Of a stretch of DNA of 64,000 nt, positions 44,547-52,985 are shown in pieces. This stretch comes from Devosia lacusdianchii (GTDB lineage: Bacteria; Pseudomonadota; Alphaproteobacteria; Rhizobiales; Devosiaceae): contig NZ_CP092483.1 of the NCBI RefSeq assembly GCF_022429625.1, positions 434,001 through 498,000 of the forward strand. The letters are read 5' to 3'. Each line of letters starts with the position of its first letter. The first letter of the stretch is position 1. A program made the translations under genes and the position numbers. The notes beneath the pieces are model-generated. The model was not told the DNA's origin, searched no databases, and was given only the letters and a program-made list of their open reading frames with translations.

Positions 44547-45509
44547 GTGCGCCTGCTCATCCTCGCCATCGTGGTGACGATCACCCTCGCGGTGACCAGC
44601 CTGTTCGTCGGGGTCAGTGACGTGTCGCTGGGCGCATTGCTCTCGTCCCATCCCGATGATCGACCGATGCAGGTGCTGCTGATCAGCCGCATTCCGCGCA
44701 CCCTCGCCATTATCCTCTCCGGCAGCGCCATGGCGGTGGCCGGGCTGGTCATGCAGATGATCGTGCGCAACCGTTTCGTTGAGCCGACTACGGCCGGCAC
44801 CACCGAATCCGCCAGCCTCGGCTTTCTCGTCATCACCCTGCTGGCGCCCGGTTGGCCGCTGATGGGCAAGATGCTGGTTTCGGCCGCCTTTGCCCTGGCC
44901 GGAACCGCCCTGTTCCTGCGCATCCTACGCGCCGTACCGCTGCGCGATGCCATGCTGGTGCCGCTGGTCGGCATCATGCTGGGCGGCATTGTCGGCGCTG
45001 CCACCAGCTTCATCGCCTATCGCTACGAACTCCTGCCATCGCTGCTGGCTTGGACCATGGGCGACTTCTCCGGCATCCTGCGCGGGAATTATGAGCTGCT
45101 GTGGATCGGCCTCGCCTGCGGCGTGCTCGCCTATATCGCCGCTGACCGCTTCACCGTTGCCGGCATGGGCAAGGATTTCACCACCAATCTGGGCCTCAAC
45201 TACCAGCGCGTCATGGTGCTGGGCCTGGTCATCGTGTCCCTGGTCAGCGCCGTGGTGCTGGTATCGGCCGGTTCGATCCCGTTCCTTGGCCTCATCATTC
45301 CCAATCTCGTCAGCCTGATGGTCGGCGACAATATGCGCCGCACCGTGCCTTGGGTCGCCGTCATGGGCGCCGGCTTCGTGCTGGCCTGCGATATTCTGGG
45401 CCGCGTCGTGCGCGCGCCCTACGAGATCCCGATCAGCGTCGTTGTCGGCGTGATCGGCAGCGCCATCTTCCTCTACCTGCTGCTGCGGACGCGTCGCCAT
45501 GCAGCCTAG
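44547..45509 (+). CDS. Iron-siderophore ABC transporter permease (FecCD family, FatD/CeuB-like)
   Basis: A 320-residue permease of the FecCD/BtuC family with about nine to ten helices. RIPRTLAIILSGSAMAVAGLVMQMIVRNRFVEPTTAGTTE is the characteristic N-terminal block, with Gly-rich helices and AGSIPFLGLIIPNLVSLMVGDNMRRTVP near the C-terminus. The start is GTG at 44547, with GGAAGG at 44533-44538. It overlaps the next permease gene by 11 bases. The two form the heterodimeric channel. Confidence 0.93.
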   Translation: MRLLILAIVVTITLAVTSLFVGVSDVSLGALLSSHPDDRPMQVLLISRIPRTLAIILSGSAMAVAGLVMQMIVRNRFVEPTTAGTTESASLGFLVITLLAPGWPLMGKMLVSAAFALAGTALFLRILRAVPLRDAMLVPLVGIMLGGIVGAATSFIAYRYELLPSLLAWTMGDFSGILRGNYELLWIGLACGVLAYIAADRFTVAGMGKDFTTNLGLNYQRVMVLGLVIVSLVSAVVLVSAGSIPFLGLIIPNLVSLMVGDNMRRTVPWVAVMGAGFVLACDILGRVVRAPYEIPISVVVGVIGSAIFLYLLLRTRRHAA

Positions 45510-46467
45510 ATCGATGCTCTCGCGCCCCGCTGTGGCGCTTTGGGGCCTGGGTCTCCTCGCCCTCATTTCTATCGTCTGCTTCATGACGCTGGGCGCCAAG
45601 GGAAGCTGGGACTTCATCCTCCCCTTCCGTGGCCGCAAGCTGCTGGCACTGAGCCTCGTTGCCTACTCGGTGGCCGTCTCGACGGTTCTGTTCCAGACCG
45701 TCACCAACAATCGCATCCTCACGCCCTCGATCATGGGCTTCGACGCGCTCTACATCCTGCTGCAAACGGCGATCGTCTTCTTCCTCGGCGTCAGCGCGCT
45801 GACCTGGCTCAATCCGCAGGCGCAGTTCGCCGTCGAAATCCTGGTCATGGTGGTGTTTTCGGGCCTGCTGTTCCGCTGGTTGTTCCTTGGCGAAGAGCGC
45901 AGCCTGACCCTGCTGGTGCTGGTTGGTATCGTCTTCGGCATTCTGTTCCGCAGCCTCAGCCAGTTCATGCAGCGCTTGCTCGATCCCAATGCGTTCAACG
46001 TATTGCAGGACAGTTTTTTCGCCAGCTTCGCCACCGTCGATACATCTCTTCTTCTGGCGGCGAGCATCATTGTCGGCGTGGTGACCGTGGTCGCGCTGCG
46101 CCTGATGCACACCTATGACGTGCTGTCGCTGGGCCGGGCCCAGGCGATCAATCTGGGGGTCGACTACAAACGTACCGTGGTCATCATCCTGGTCCTGGTC
46201 TCGATCCTCGTCGCCGTATCGACGGCTTTGGTCGGGCCGATCACCTTTTTCGGACTGCTGGTGGCAAGCCTCGCCCATTCGCTTGTCGGCAGCAGCCGCC
46301 ACAAGTTCGTGCTGCCTGCTGCCGTTTTGCTGGCGATCATCTGCCTTGTCGGCGGCCAGACCGTGCTGGAACGTGTCTTCGCCTTCGACACGGCGCTTTC
46401 GATTATCATCGAATTCCTGGGCGGCATCGTCTTCATCATTCTCATCCTGCGGAGGGCTGCGCGATGA
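45499..46467 (+). CDS. Iron-siderophore ABC transporter permease (FecCD family, FatC/CeuC-like)
   Basis: The second FecCD-type permease, 322 residues. Blocks include TNNRILTPSIMGFDALYILLQT in the N-half and VGPITFFGLLVASLAHSLVGSSRHKFVLP in the C-half. About nine hydrophobic segments are visible. It starts inside the previous gene and overlaps the ATPase start by four bases (ATGA), so the three genes are tightly coupled. Confidence 0.93.
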   Translation: MQPRSMLSRPAVALWGLGLLALISIVCFMTLGAKGSWDFILPFRGRKLLALSLVAYSVAVSTVLFQTVTNNRILTPSIMGFDALYILLQTAIVFFLGVSALTWLNPQAQFAVEILVMVVFSGLLFRWLFLGEERSLTLLVLVGIVFGILFRSLSQFMQRLLDPNAFNVLQDSFFASFATVDTSLLLAASIIVGVVTVVALRLMHTYDVLSLGRAQAINLGVDYKRTVVIILVLVSILVAVSTALVGPITFFGLLVASLAHSLVGSSRHKFVLPAAVLLAIICLVGGQTVLERVFAFDTALSIIIEFLGGIVFIILILRRAAR

Positions 46468-47222
46468 TCGTCGCCGAAGGCGTTACCAAGAATTATGGCG
46501 CGAGCTGCGTGGTCGATGGCGTGTCGCTGCACCTGGCTTCCGGCGGCATCACCTCGATCATCGGCCCCAACGGCGCCGGCAAGTCGACATTGCTGTCGAT
46601 GGTGAGCCGCCTGATGGGCATGGACAAGGGCACGGTGTCGGTCGATGGCCTCGACATCACCAAGACCCCGAGCGATGTGCTGGCACGGCGCCTGTCCATC
46701 CTGCGGCAGGACAATCACATGACCGCCCGGCTGACCGTGCGAGATCTCGTCAGCTTCGGGCGCTATCCCTATTCCAAAGGTCGGCTGACCATCGAGGACA
46801 AGCGCCATATCGACGAGGCCATCGGCTATCTCAACCTGGTCGAGCTGGCCGACCGCTTCCTCGACGAACTGTCCGGCGGTCAGCGGCAGCGGGCTTTCGT
46901 CGCCATGGTGCTCTGCCAGGATACCGACTACGTGCTGCTCGACGAGCCGCTCAACAATCTCGATATGAAGCATGCCATGAGCATGATGAAGCTGCTGCGC
47001 CGGGCTGCCAATGAGCTGGGCAAGACGGTGGTGCTGGTGCTGCACGACATCAACTTCGCCTCGTGGTATTCCGATACTATTGTGGCGATGAAGCACGGCA
47101 AGGTCGTGCATCAGGGTCCCGTCGCCGCGATGATCGACCCCGCCGTGCTCTCGGACGTCTATGAGATGGATATCAAGGTGCACCAGATCGGCGGCCAGCG
47201 GATTTCGGTCTACTACGAGTAG
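46464..47222 (+). CDS. Iron-siderophore ABC transporter ATP-binding protein
   Basis: A 252-residue ATPase of the FepC/YclP type. It has Walker A GPNGAGKS at about 34-41, Q-loop LRQDNHMTARLTVRDLVSFGRYPYSKGR (the family's extended motif), signature LSGGQRQRAFVAM, Walker B YVLLDEPLNNLD and the switch His in VLHDINFAS. It energises the FecCD permease pair. This completes the importer, but no outer-membrane TonB receptor or siderophore synthesis gene is in the window. Confidence 0.95.
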   Translation: MIVAEGVTKNYGASCVVDGVSLHLASGGITSIIGPNGAGKSTLLSMVSRLMGMDKGTVSVDGLDITKTPSDVLARRLSILRQDNHMTARLTVRDLVSFGRYPYSKGRLTIEDKRHIDEAIGYLNLVELADRFLDELSGGQRQRAFVAMVLCQDTDYVLLDEPLNNLDMKHAMSMMKLLRRAANELGKTVVLVLHDINFASWYSDTIVAMKHGKVVHQGPVAAMIDPAVLSDVYEMDIKVHQIGGQRISVYYE

Positions 47223-47234
47223 ATCATCCGCGAT

Positions 47235-47333
47235 GTCGTCCCGGCGCAGGCCGGGATCGATGTCCGCATCCATCCCCGACTTCAACGTTCGCCATAGCCT
47301 CTGCGCATGGATTCCGGCCTGCGCCGGAATGAC
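47235..47333. repeat. Palindromic intergenic repeat, family D, copy 2
   Basis: GTCGTCCCGGCGCAGGCCGG at the left and ATTCCGGCCTGCGCCGGAAT plus GAC at the right are inverted relatives of the element at 542-637. Confidence 0.75.
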
Positions 47334-47390
47334 CCGGTGGGATAATTCTGCGCTCTGGGCTAGGTTGTAGCACCAGCAAGGAGCGCCGCC

Positions 47391-47789
47391 GTGAAGCCAT
47401 CGATTTCCATCATCACCATCGGTGTCGACGACCTCGAGCGCGCCTTTGCCTTCTATCGCGCCCTGTTCGAGATCGATGACGAACAGATCGGGGCAGGGGA
47501 AGACCATGTCGCCTTCTTCTTCGACGACGACTTTTCCTTCGTGCTGTTCCCGCGCGATCAGATTGCCCAGACCGCGGGCAAGGATGTCGCCATAGCAGGC
47601 ACGCCCGGCTTCGTGCTGAGCCACCAGGCGGGCAGCCCGGCCGAAGTCGATGAGATCTTGCGCAAGGTGCTGGTGGCCGGTGGCGCGGTCATCACCGAAG
47701 GCACGCAATCAGAATCGGGCTATTCGGCTTATTTCGAGGATAGCGAAGGCAATGTCTGGGAACTGATGGCGCAGCCCCCGGCAAACTGA
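47391..47789 (+). CDS. VOC-family (glyoxalase/bleomycin-resistance fold) protein
   Basis: A 132-residue single-module VOC protein with two beta-alpha-beta-beta-beta units. The N-terminal ISIITIGVDDLERAFAFYRALF and the C-terminal YSAYFEDSEGNVWELM carry the usual signatures; the latter contains a metal-ligand Glu position. The first ligand, normally His or Glu in strand 1, appears to be Thr (ITIG), so metal binding is doubtful. AAGGAG at 47378-47383 selects GTG 47391. The substrate is unknown. Confidence 0.9.
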   Translation: MKPSISIITIGVDDLERAFAFYRALFEIDDEQIGAGEDHVAFFFDDDFSFVLFPRDQIAQTAGKDVAIAGTPGFVLSHQAGSPAEVDEILRKVLVAGGAVITEGTQSESGYSAYFEDSEGNVWELMAQPPAN

Positions 47790-47830
47790 GGGCTCGGATT
47801 TGATTCTGATACCGCCCACTCACCGACGCT

Positions 47831-47904
47831 TCCCACGGACTTGATCCGCGGGTCTTTCGCCACTTGTGCCGTGTTGAAGGTGACCGCGGATCAAGTCCGC
47901 GGGA
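47831..47904. repeat. Palindromic intergenic repeat, family G
   Basis: CGGACTTGATCCGCGG (47836-47851) and its perfect complement (47884-47899) flank a 32-base loop, between convergent genes. It is a likely bidirectional terminator. Confidence 0.8.
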
Positions 47905-47941
47905 GGCGATTGTGGGTAGGATGGATCGGAGCAGCCCGCCC

Positions 47942-49504
47942 TTAAAACCCGCCGCCCGTCTTGAACCCCGAATGCTTGCGCGTGCCGCTCGAGCCGGTGC
48001 GTGGGCGGGAGAAGCCGCCGCCGCTGGAGCCGCCTGACGAGGGCCGGCCCCAGCCGCCACCGAAGCCGCCATTGCTGGGTTTGCTCTTGGTCGAGTTGCC
48101 GCCGCCAAAGCTGGAATCGGGCCAGTTGAAGGTGCTGCCGCCATTGTCCGGCCAGGGGCTGCTGGAACGCTGCCGGCCATTATTTGGCAGGCCGACCCCG
48201 CCACCCCAGTCGGATGTGCCGGCGCTCCAGTTCTGGCTGCGCTGCCACTGCTCCCAATAGGATGCGGCCGAAATACCGCCGCGCAGGAACCCGTCGAGCA
48301 GGTCACCCACCAGCTTGTCTTCGCGGAAGGTCGAGCGCGGGTCGTCGAAGCGCTGCTTCTTGAACTCCCACTGGATATCCTCCAGCTCCCGGCGCCGGGC
48401 GGCGAGGGTTTTGAGGCGTTCCTTCTGCTCGGCTGTTTCGGCGTCTTCTTCCTTGGCGCGGGCGCGGGCGTCGTCGATCTGGGCGACGATGGTATCATCC
48501 TGCCCGGTGCGGGTGCGGCGCGCTTCGGCCAGGAGAGTCTGGATATCCTCGCGGCCCAGCGCCACCACTAGTTCGCCGAGCGCACTTTCGAAAGCCGGAT
48601 TGCCGCCCTGCGACAGCGTGCCGAGCGTTTTGGCGGTTTCGTCGCGCTGGTCTTCGGTCGCCACGATCTGGGCGTCGAGCGCGTCGATTGTCTTCTGCGC
48701 CGCTTCCATGGCCTCGCGGATCGGCTTGCCGCCGGCAGCGTCGATCGCCTGCGTCTCGAGCGCGTCGAGTTCGGCCTCCGCGGCCTTGGCGATCTCGATC
48801 TGTCGCTCGGCATGCTCGCGCAGCCGCAGCGGAATCTCGTTGAGCATGGCGAAATTCGGTCGCGCCTTCTGGAAGCCCACTATGTTGGCAACCATGCCGT
48901 CGAAATAGCGGATGAGGTTATTGGCGCGGTAGCTGGCCGTGCCGTACCCGGCCTCCCACAGATACATGAACAGCGGATCGTCGCGGTAGGGCTTGCCCTT
49001 ATCGTCCTGGTCGGCTTCGGCCTGCTCGGTTTTGCGCATCGATTGCGCCGCGATATCGGCCAGTTCGGTGGCCTGTGCGCGCTTGGCGGCAAAGGCTGGT
49101 TCGCGGGCGATCGAGGCGCCCAGCTTGGCGGCCAGCGCCTTGAGTTCGCTCTGATGGCCCTCGAACAGCTTTAGCGCCTCGGCCCGCTCGGCGGTCAACC
49201 GCGACAGTGTCGCGTCGCTTTCCGCCACGTCCTTCTCGGCCTTGCTCAGGTCCTTGGCATGCGTCTTGAGCATGTCGCGGGCCTTGGCTTCGGCGGCCGA
49301 AATCGCGCCGTCCAACTCGCCCTGCACAGCTGGGTCGAGGCGCAACTGGGCGAGCTGGCGGAACAGCTCCGCTTCGCTCTCCTTGATTTTGGTGACTCGC
49401 TCGGCCGAGCGCGCCAGGCGCTTGGAGATCTCATCCTCCTCACGGCGGATGTCGCGCATCGCCTCGTCTAGGCTGGCCAGGGCTTCGGGTCCGCGGATGC
49501 TCAT
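47942..49504 (-). CDS. Coiled-coil protein with Gly/Ser-rich tail, unknown function
   Basis: A 520-residue protein I cannot assign to a known family. Residues 1-150 and 230-385 are strongly charged, Ala/Glu/Lys-rich and probably coiled coil. Between them lies a globular segment (about 170-225) with KPYRDDPLFMYLWEAGYGTASY and NNLIRYFDGMVANIVGFQKARPNF. The last 100 residues are Gly/Ser/Pro/Trp-rich and low-complexity (GGGNSTKSKPSNGGFGGGWG), ending GFKTGGGF. No signal peptide or membrane helix is seen. It is the third gene of a minus-strand operon, starting 4 bases after the DUF6384-like gene. A scaffold or assembly role is a guess from shape only. Confidence 0.85.
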   Translation of the reverse strand: MSIRGPEALASLDEAMRDIRREEDEISKRLARSAERVTKIKESEAELFRQLAQLRLDPAVQGELDGAISAAEAKARDMLKTHAKDLSKAEKDVAESDATLSRLTAERAEALKLFEGHQSELKALAAKLGASIAREPAFAAKRAQATELADIAAQSMRKTEQAEADQDDKGKPYRDDPLFMYLWEAGYGTASYRANNLIRYFDGMVANIVGFQKARPNFAMLNEIPLRLREHAERQIEIAKAAEAELDALETQAIDAAGGKPIREAMEAAQKTIDALDAQIVATEDQRDETAKTLGTLSQGGNPAFESALGELVVALGREDIQTLLAEARRTRTGQDDTIVAQIDDARARAKEEDAETAEQKERLKTLAARRRELEDIQWEFKKQRFDDPRSTFREDKLVGDLLDGFLRGGISAASYWEQWQRSQNWSAGTSDWGGGVGLPNNGRQRSSSPWPDNGGSTFNWPDSSFGGGNSTKSKPSNGGFGGGWGRPSSGGSSGGGFSRPRTGSSGTRKHSGFKTGGGF

Positions 49505-49508
49505 AGGA

Positions 49509-50447
49509 CTACCACCGCGTTACTGCTCCGCCGAGTACCGGCACATTGTATTCAACATCGAGGAACCCATCGGACTTGCGGCCCAGCTCGCTCCCCTGGA
49601 TGATCCCATCGTCGAGCTTGTCGGCCGATACTGCTTCATAGACCGCCTCGGGCACGCGCACGCCCCACACATTGACGATCTCGGTCTGCCCGTTTTCTTC
49701 GTTGCGAACAGGCAGGCTCAGCTTGTTGCCATCGGCGTCGAGCGCTTCGACCACGACATAGTAGTTGGTCGCGTCGGTATTGATTTCCGGGAAAGTCCAG
49801 AACCCCGATTTCTCGCCCGATCGGTTGACCACCTGCAGCACATATTCCTGCCGCAGCTGGTCGCGCAAAGCCGTGAGGTCGGTGACGGCGGCCTCGGCGC
49901 CGGTGCGATTGCCTTCGGCGGCAAAGGTCTTGCCGCGCGTGCGCAGGGCCTCGGCCTGCACCACGGCCTGCTGCACCTTGGTTTCCTCGAAAATGGTCTG
50001 GTAGAGCGCGTCCATCTGCGCCGGCAAGCCCTCGGCCAGCTCGATGCGCGCCTGCTCGGCCTGTCCGCTCTGATAGGGCTGCCAGATGCCAAACCAGCCC
50101 ACCGCCGCCAGGGCGATAATGGCAACAGCGGCCAGCACGGGCCTGCCCCAACGCTTGCGGCCCACATAGAGCCGGGCCAGCGTAGTGCCGAAGCCCGGCT
50201 TGGGCGGGTCGTAGACGAACCGGCTCTCGGCCAGCGCCGCCACACCTTCTTTGAGGATATGGTCGGGCACTTCGATGCCCTGCTGATGATAGATATCGCG
50301 TAGCTTCTCGATGAGCTGCTGCTCGCGGGTGACCCCCGCGAGTTCGCGCGTAGCCAAGTCCTGGCGATGACGCAGTGTATCCACCACATCCATCGCCAGC
50401 ATGACTTCATCCAGGGGCGCAGCCGTCTTGGCTGTCACGTCACTCAT
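49509..50447 (-). CDS. Single-pass membrane protein, DUF6384-like, unknown function
   Basis: A 312-residue protein. The N-terminal cytoplasmic part (about 1-95) is helical (MLAMDVVDTLRHRQDLATREL, then EKLRDIYHQQGIEVPDHILKEG). One transmembrane helix (about 103-123, VLAAVAIIALAAVGWFGIW) follows, then a coiled coil (about 130-200) and a C-terminal beta-rich domain (GFWTFPEINTDATNYYVVVEALDADG). I recall this as DUF6384, but that label needs confirming. It lies between the two coiled-coil genes of the operon (gaps 31 and 4 bases) and would be the membrane anchor of whatever complex they form. Confidence 0.85.
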   Translation of the reverse strand: MSDVTAKTAAPLDEVMLAMDVVDTLRHRQDLATRELAGVTREQQLIEKLRDIYHQQGIEVPDHILKEGVAALAESRFVYDPPKPGFGTTLARLYVGRKRWGRPVLAAVAIIALAAVGWFGIWQPYQSGQAEQARIELAEGLPAQMDALYQTIFEETKVQQAVVQAEALRTRGKTFAAEGNRTGAEAAVTDLTALRDQLRQEYVLQVVNRSGEKSGFWTFPEINTDATNYYVVVEALDADGNKLSLPVRNEENGQTEIVNVWGVRVPEAVYEAVSADKLDDGIIQGSELGRKSDGFLDVEYNVPVLGGAVTRW

Positions 50448-50478
50448 ATTTGGCGCTCACCCGTGGCTCGATCGCCTC

Positions 50479-51705
50479 TTAGTTCTTGGTTTCGAGCAGT
50501 AGCGCGTTGCCGTCGGCAGCGAGAGCCGCCAGGCGCCGCTTGCCGTCTTCCACCGCGTCGCGAATCTCGGCCGAATTCTTGGTCGAGGCAATGCGCATCT
50601 CGTTGATGATGGTACGGCTCTTTTCCTGGAAGTTGACCACCGAGTCGACCAGTTTCTTGACCGCATCGGCGCGCACTGTCGGGCCATAGCCGGCCTTGAC
50701 GGCTTCTTCCTGCACCTTGTCGCCGATCTCGGAGAGGGTTTCGAGGCTCTTGCTCATTCCTTCCTTCATGGCGTTGAGAGTCTCGGTCGATTCATGCAGG
50801 CCAAACATGCCGGTGAACGACGCCGAAAGCGCGGTCAGCACGGTCTCGTTGGTCGAGAAGAACGAGATCGACTGCTGGTAGACGCGCTCCTTGGCATTGG
50901 TCGTCTGCATCAGGCGCGCCATCACCACTTCCGACGTATTGTAGGAGATGGTGAGATTGTCCGAGAGGTCCTTGGCGATCTGGTAGCGCTTTTCCTCGTT
51001 CTGCATCACGCGCAGCTTCTCGTCGCGATCCATTTCGAGACGGGCCCGGTCGGCCGGCACATTGCCGGCATAACCAGCCACGGCGGCCGATGCGGCAGTG
51101 AGGATATCCTTCTTTTCGCCCAGGCGCTTTTCGGCGGTCTGCAGCACTTCAAGGGCCATCACTTCGGCCTGCTTGAGCGCGCCGCGGAAGTCGCGATAGG
51201 CCTCGAGAATGGTCTGCTCGCGGTCGATCTGGTCCTTGGTGTCCTTGGTGACGTCCAGATAGACGTCGCGGATCTTGTTGAAGCGGGTGGCGATGTCGCC
51301 ACGGCTCACCTTCATCCAGACATTGGAGACGCGCTCCATCATGTCGAGCTTGTTGTCGCTGAGCTGGTCGACCATGCCCTTGGCATCGTCGCGGATCGAG
51401 TCGAAGCCCTTGGTGATTTCCTCGTAGCGCTCGCCGATTTTCATCGCGGCGATCTGCTCGCGCACCACTTCGTTGAAGGCGCTGGCCTGGCTGAGCGTGC
51501 GGCCGATAAGGACGACACGGGTCTCGTCGAGTTCGGTGATCTGGCTGAGGAGGCCGGTGATAGGCTGCTCGCCCTGCTGCTCGGGCCACACGCCCAAGTC
51601 ACGGATGGCGTTGACCGCCTTGTCCAGGTATTGCAACGGCTTTTCGGCGATGACAGCGGCTGGCGCTACCTCGGTTGCTGGTGCAGTGGTCACGTCATTG
51701 GCCAT
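50479..51705 (-). CDS. TelA/YaaN-like coiled-coil protein (tentative)
   Basis: A 408-residue, almost wholly helical protein without signal peptide or membrane helix. The layout resembles TelA/YaaN (toxic-anion-resistance family): an N-terminal QPITGLLSQITELDETRVVLIGRTL helix, a middle RFNKIRDVYLDVTKDTKDQIDREQTILEAYRDF segment, then VMALEVLQTAEKRL and a long C-terminal helix bundle (about 290-405, LNAMKEGMSKSLETLSEIGD and FQEKSRTIINEMR). The similarity is by eye and weak. It is the first gene of a three-gene operon. TelA proteins are often paired with a membrane partner, as here. Function is unknown. Confidence 0.8.
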   Translation of the reverse strand: MANDVTTAPATEVAPAAVIAEKPLQYLDKAVNAIRDLGVWPEQQGEQPITGLLSQITELDETRVVLIGRTLSQASAFNEVVREQIAAMKIGERYEEITKGFDSIRDDAKGMVDQLSDNKLDMMERVSNVWMKVSRGDIATRFNKIRDVYLDVTKDTKDQIDREQTILEAYRDFRGALKQAEVMALEVLQTAEKRLGEKKDILTAASAAVAGYAGNVPADRARLEMDRDEKLRVMQNEEKRYQIAKDLSDNLTISYNTSEVVMARLMQTTNAKERVYQQSISFFSTNETVLTALSASFTGMFGLHESTETLNAMKEGMSKSLETLSEIGDKVQEEAVKAGYGPTVRADAVKKLVDSVVNFQEKSRTIINEMRIASTKNSAEIRDAVEDGKRRLAALAADGNALLLETKN

Positions 51706-51921
51706 TCGTTTGCTCCCCGTGTATCGCTCACGCGCTATAGATCGCTGGTAGCCGACCCGCTGACAATTGCAACAGCGCGGCGCCCCAACTATTTAGACCA
51801 TATTGGTGCGAAAAAGCCGCACGTAAAGAGCGGAGCAACCAAGCGTGGCAAGCATCTGTTTCCAAGGGCATTCGGGCCACAATAGGGCCGCTGCGCCAGC
51901 GCGCTCGATGAGGGCATAGTG

Positions 51922-52386
51922 ATGGATTTCGGTGGTCGCTATATTATTGCCGCGCCACGCGTCACGGTGTGGGCTGCGCTCAACGACACAGCCATGCTCA
52001 AGGCCGCCATTCCGGGCTGCCATCGCATCGATTGGTCGGGCGAAACGACGCTCGATCTCGAGATCAAGGTGAACCTCGGCGTGGTGCATCCCGTGTTCAA
52101 GGGCGACCTGGCGCTATCGGGCATCGTGCCAGCCGAACGCTACACTCTGTCAGGCAAGGGCAGGGGCGGCCTGCTGGGCCTCGCCGAAGGGTCGGCTGAC
52201 ATCATCCTGTCCGATCACGGCGAGGAGACGTTGTTGGTCTTTGCGGCCAAAGGTGGCGCGTCCGGCCAGATCATGCGGCTGGGCAAGGCGATTATCGGCA
52301 ACTCGGCGCAGAAAGTGATCGACGGGTTTTTCGAGCGGTTTGGTGAGGCGATGGGGGCCAAGGTCACGCCGTTGCCTATGGAGTAG
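51922..52386 (+). CDS. CoxG-like SRPBCC-domain protein
   Basis: A 154-residue START/SRPBCC-fold protein resembling carbon monoxide dehydrogenase subunit G. The N-terminal FGGRYIIAAPRVTVWAALNDTAMLKAAIPGC is the family hallmark, and the C-terminal helix AQKVIDGFFERFGEAM closes the ligand pocket. No CO dehydrogenase or other molybdenum hydroxylase gene is nearby, so a different role is likely. ATG 51922 has AGGG 8 bases ahead; a GTG directly before it is possible. Confidence 0.92.
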   Translation: MDFGGRYIIAAPRVTVWAALNDTAMLKAAIPGCHRIDWSGETTLDLEIKVNLGVVHPVFKGDLALSGIVPAERYTLSGKGRGGLLGLAEGSADIILSDHGEETLLVFAAKGGASGQIMRLGKAIIGNSAQKVIDGFFERFGEAMGAKVTPLPME

Positions 52387-52431
52387 GGGCGCTGCTTCCC
52401 GTGCCCACAGGTCGCAATCCACCAACCGTGC

Positions 52432-52509
52432 GTCACCCTCGGGCTTGACCCGAGGGCCCTATACCTGCCGAGCTCAGGAAGTGTAACGCCCTCGGGTCAA
52501 GCCCGGGGA
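52432..52509. repeat. Palindromic intergenic repeat, family E, copy 3
   Basis: GTCACCCTCGGGCTTGACCC at the left and CCCTCGGGTCAAGCCCGGGG at the right are inverted copies around a loop of about 32 bases, after the CoxG-like gene. Confidence 0.8.
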
Positions 52510-52556
52510 GGTGGAGGCGCGTTATGCGTTGGCCCCTGTTGCTGCATCTCTCCGCC

Positions 52557-52572
52557 TTAACCTGACCTTAAC
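52557..52572. promoter_or_regulatory. Candidate CtrA-binding site (TTAA-N7-TTAAC)
   Basis: TTAA (52557-52560), seven bases, then TTAAC (52568-52572) matches the full CtrA consensus exactly. It lies 97 bases before a possible 40-residue membrane protein gene. CtrA is the cell-cycle master regulator of this bacterial class. Confidence 0.6.
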
Positions 52573-52668
52573 CACACCGCGTTCTGCCCTCAAAGCATCA
52601 CAATCGCGCACCGATTCCTGGGTTAGGGAATGGTCAACGCCACCCCGTCAATTTGAAGCAAACCCAAG

Positions 52669-52791
52669 ATGACCACCCGCACCCGCGATACCCTGGCTCT
52701 GTTCGCCATCGCCTCGATGGCGATTCTGGCCGTGCTCTACGCCGATGCCGATCTAGGGCAGGTTTTCAGCGGCATTCTCGCCCATTGGTGA
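52669..52791 (+). CDS. Possible small single-helix membrane protein
   Basis: A 40-residue frame: MTTRTRDTLALFAIASMAIL, then AVLYADADLGQVFSGILAHW. It has a basic N-terminus, one hydrophobic helix (about 8-26) and an acidic-polar turn, as in many small membrane proteins. No strong ribosome-binding site is seen. The exact CtrA box upstream and the good codon usage support it being real. I do not recognise the family. It is unlike Flp pilins, which have a longer helix and a GLy-Glu processing site. Confidence 0.45.
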   Translation: MTTRTRDTLALFAIASMAILAVLYADADLGQVFSGILAHW

Positions 52792-52985
52792 GGGCCGGCC
52801 TGTCGTTTGGGCAATGGCTTGCGCAGCACGCGGGCATAGCGGCCAAATTTTGACCATCCGGAAAAATATCCTTGAATCCCTCTTGCAGGCGGTGCGTTTG
52901 CACGATTGTATCGTCTGTTAGCGCACGGAGATTGTCCGCTGGAGCCAAGGCCCAGCGCTCAAGTGCGAACAGGGAGACGAATTCG
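52792..52985. other. Leader region of the nucleoside operon
   Basis: A gap of 194 bases without a gene. It includes a small hairpin GTGC-gttt-GCAC near 52901 and an AT-rich stretch around 52850-52875. I see no convincing promoter hexamers or riboswitch. Confidence 0.4.

Noticed and set aside
52792..52985. Riboswitch ahead of the nucleoside importer
   Set aside because: A purine or preQ1 riboswitch was considered because of the operon's function, but I could not find the conserved core of either and no extended fold is evident.
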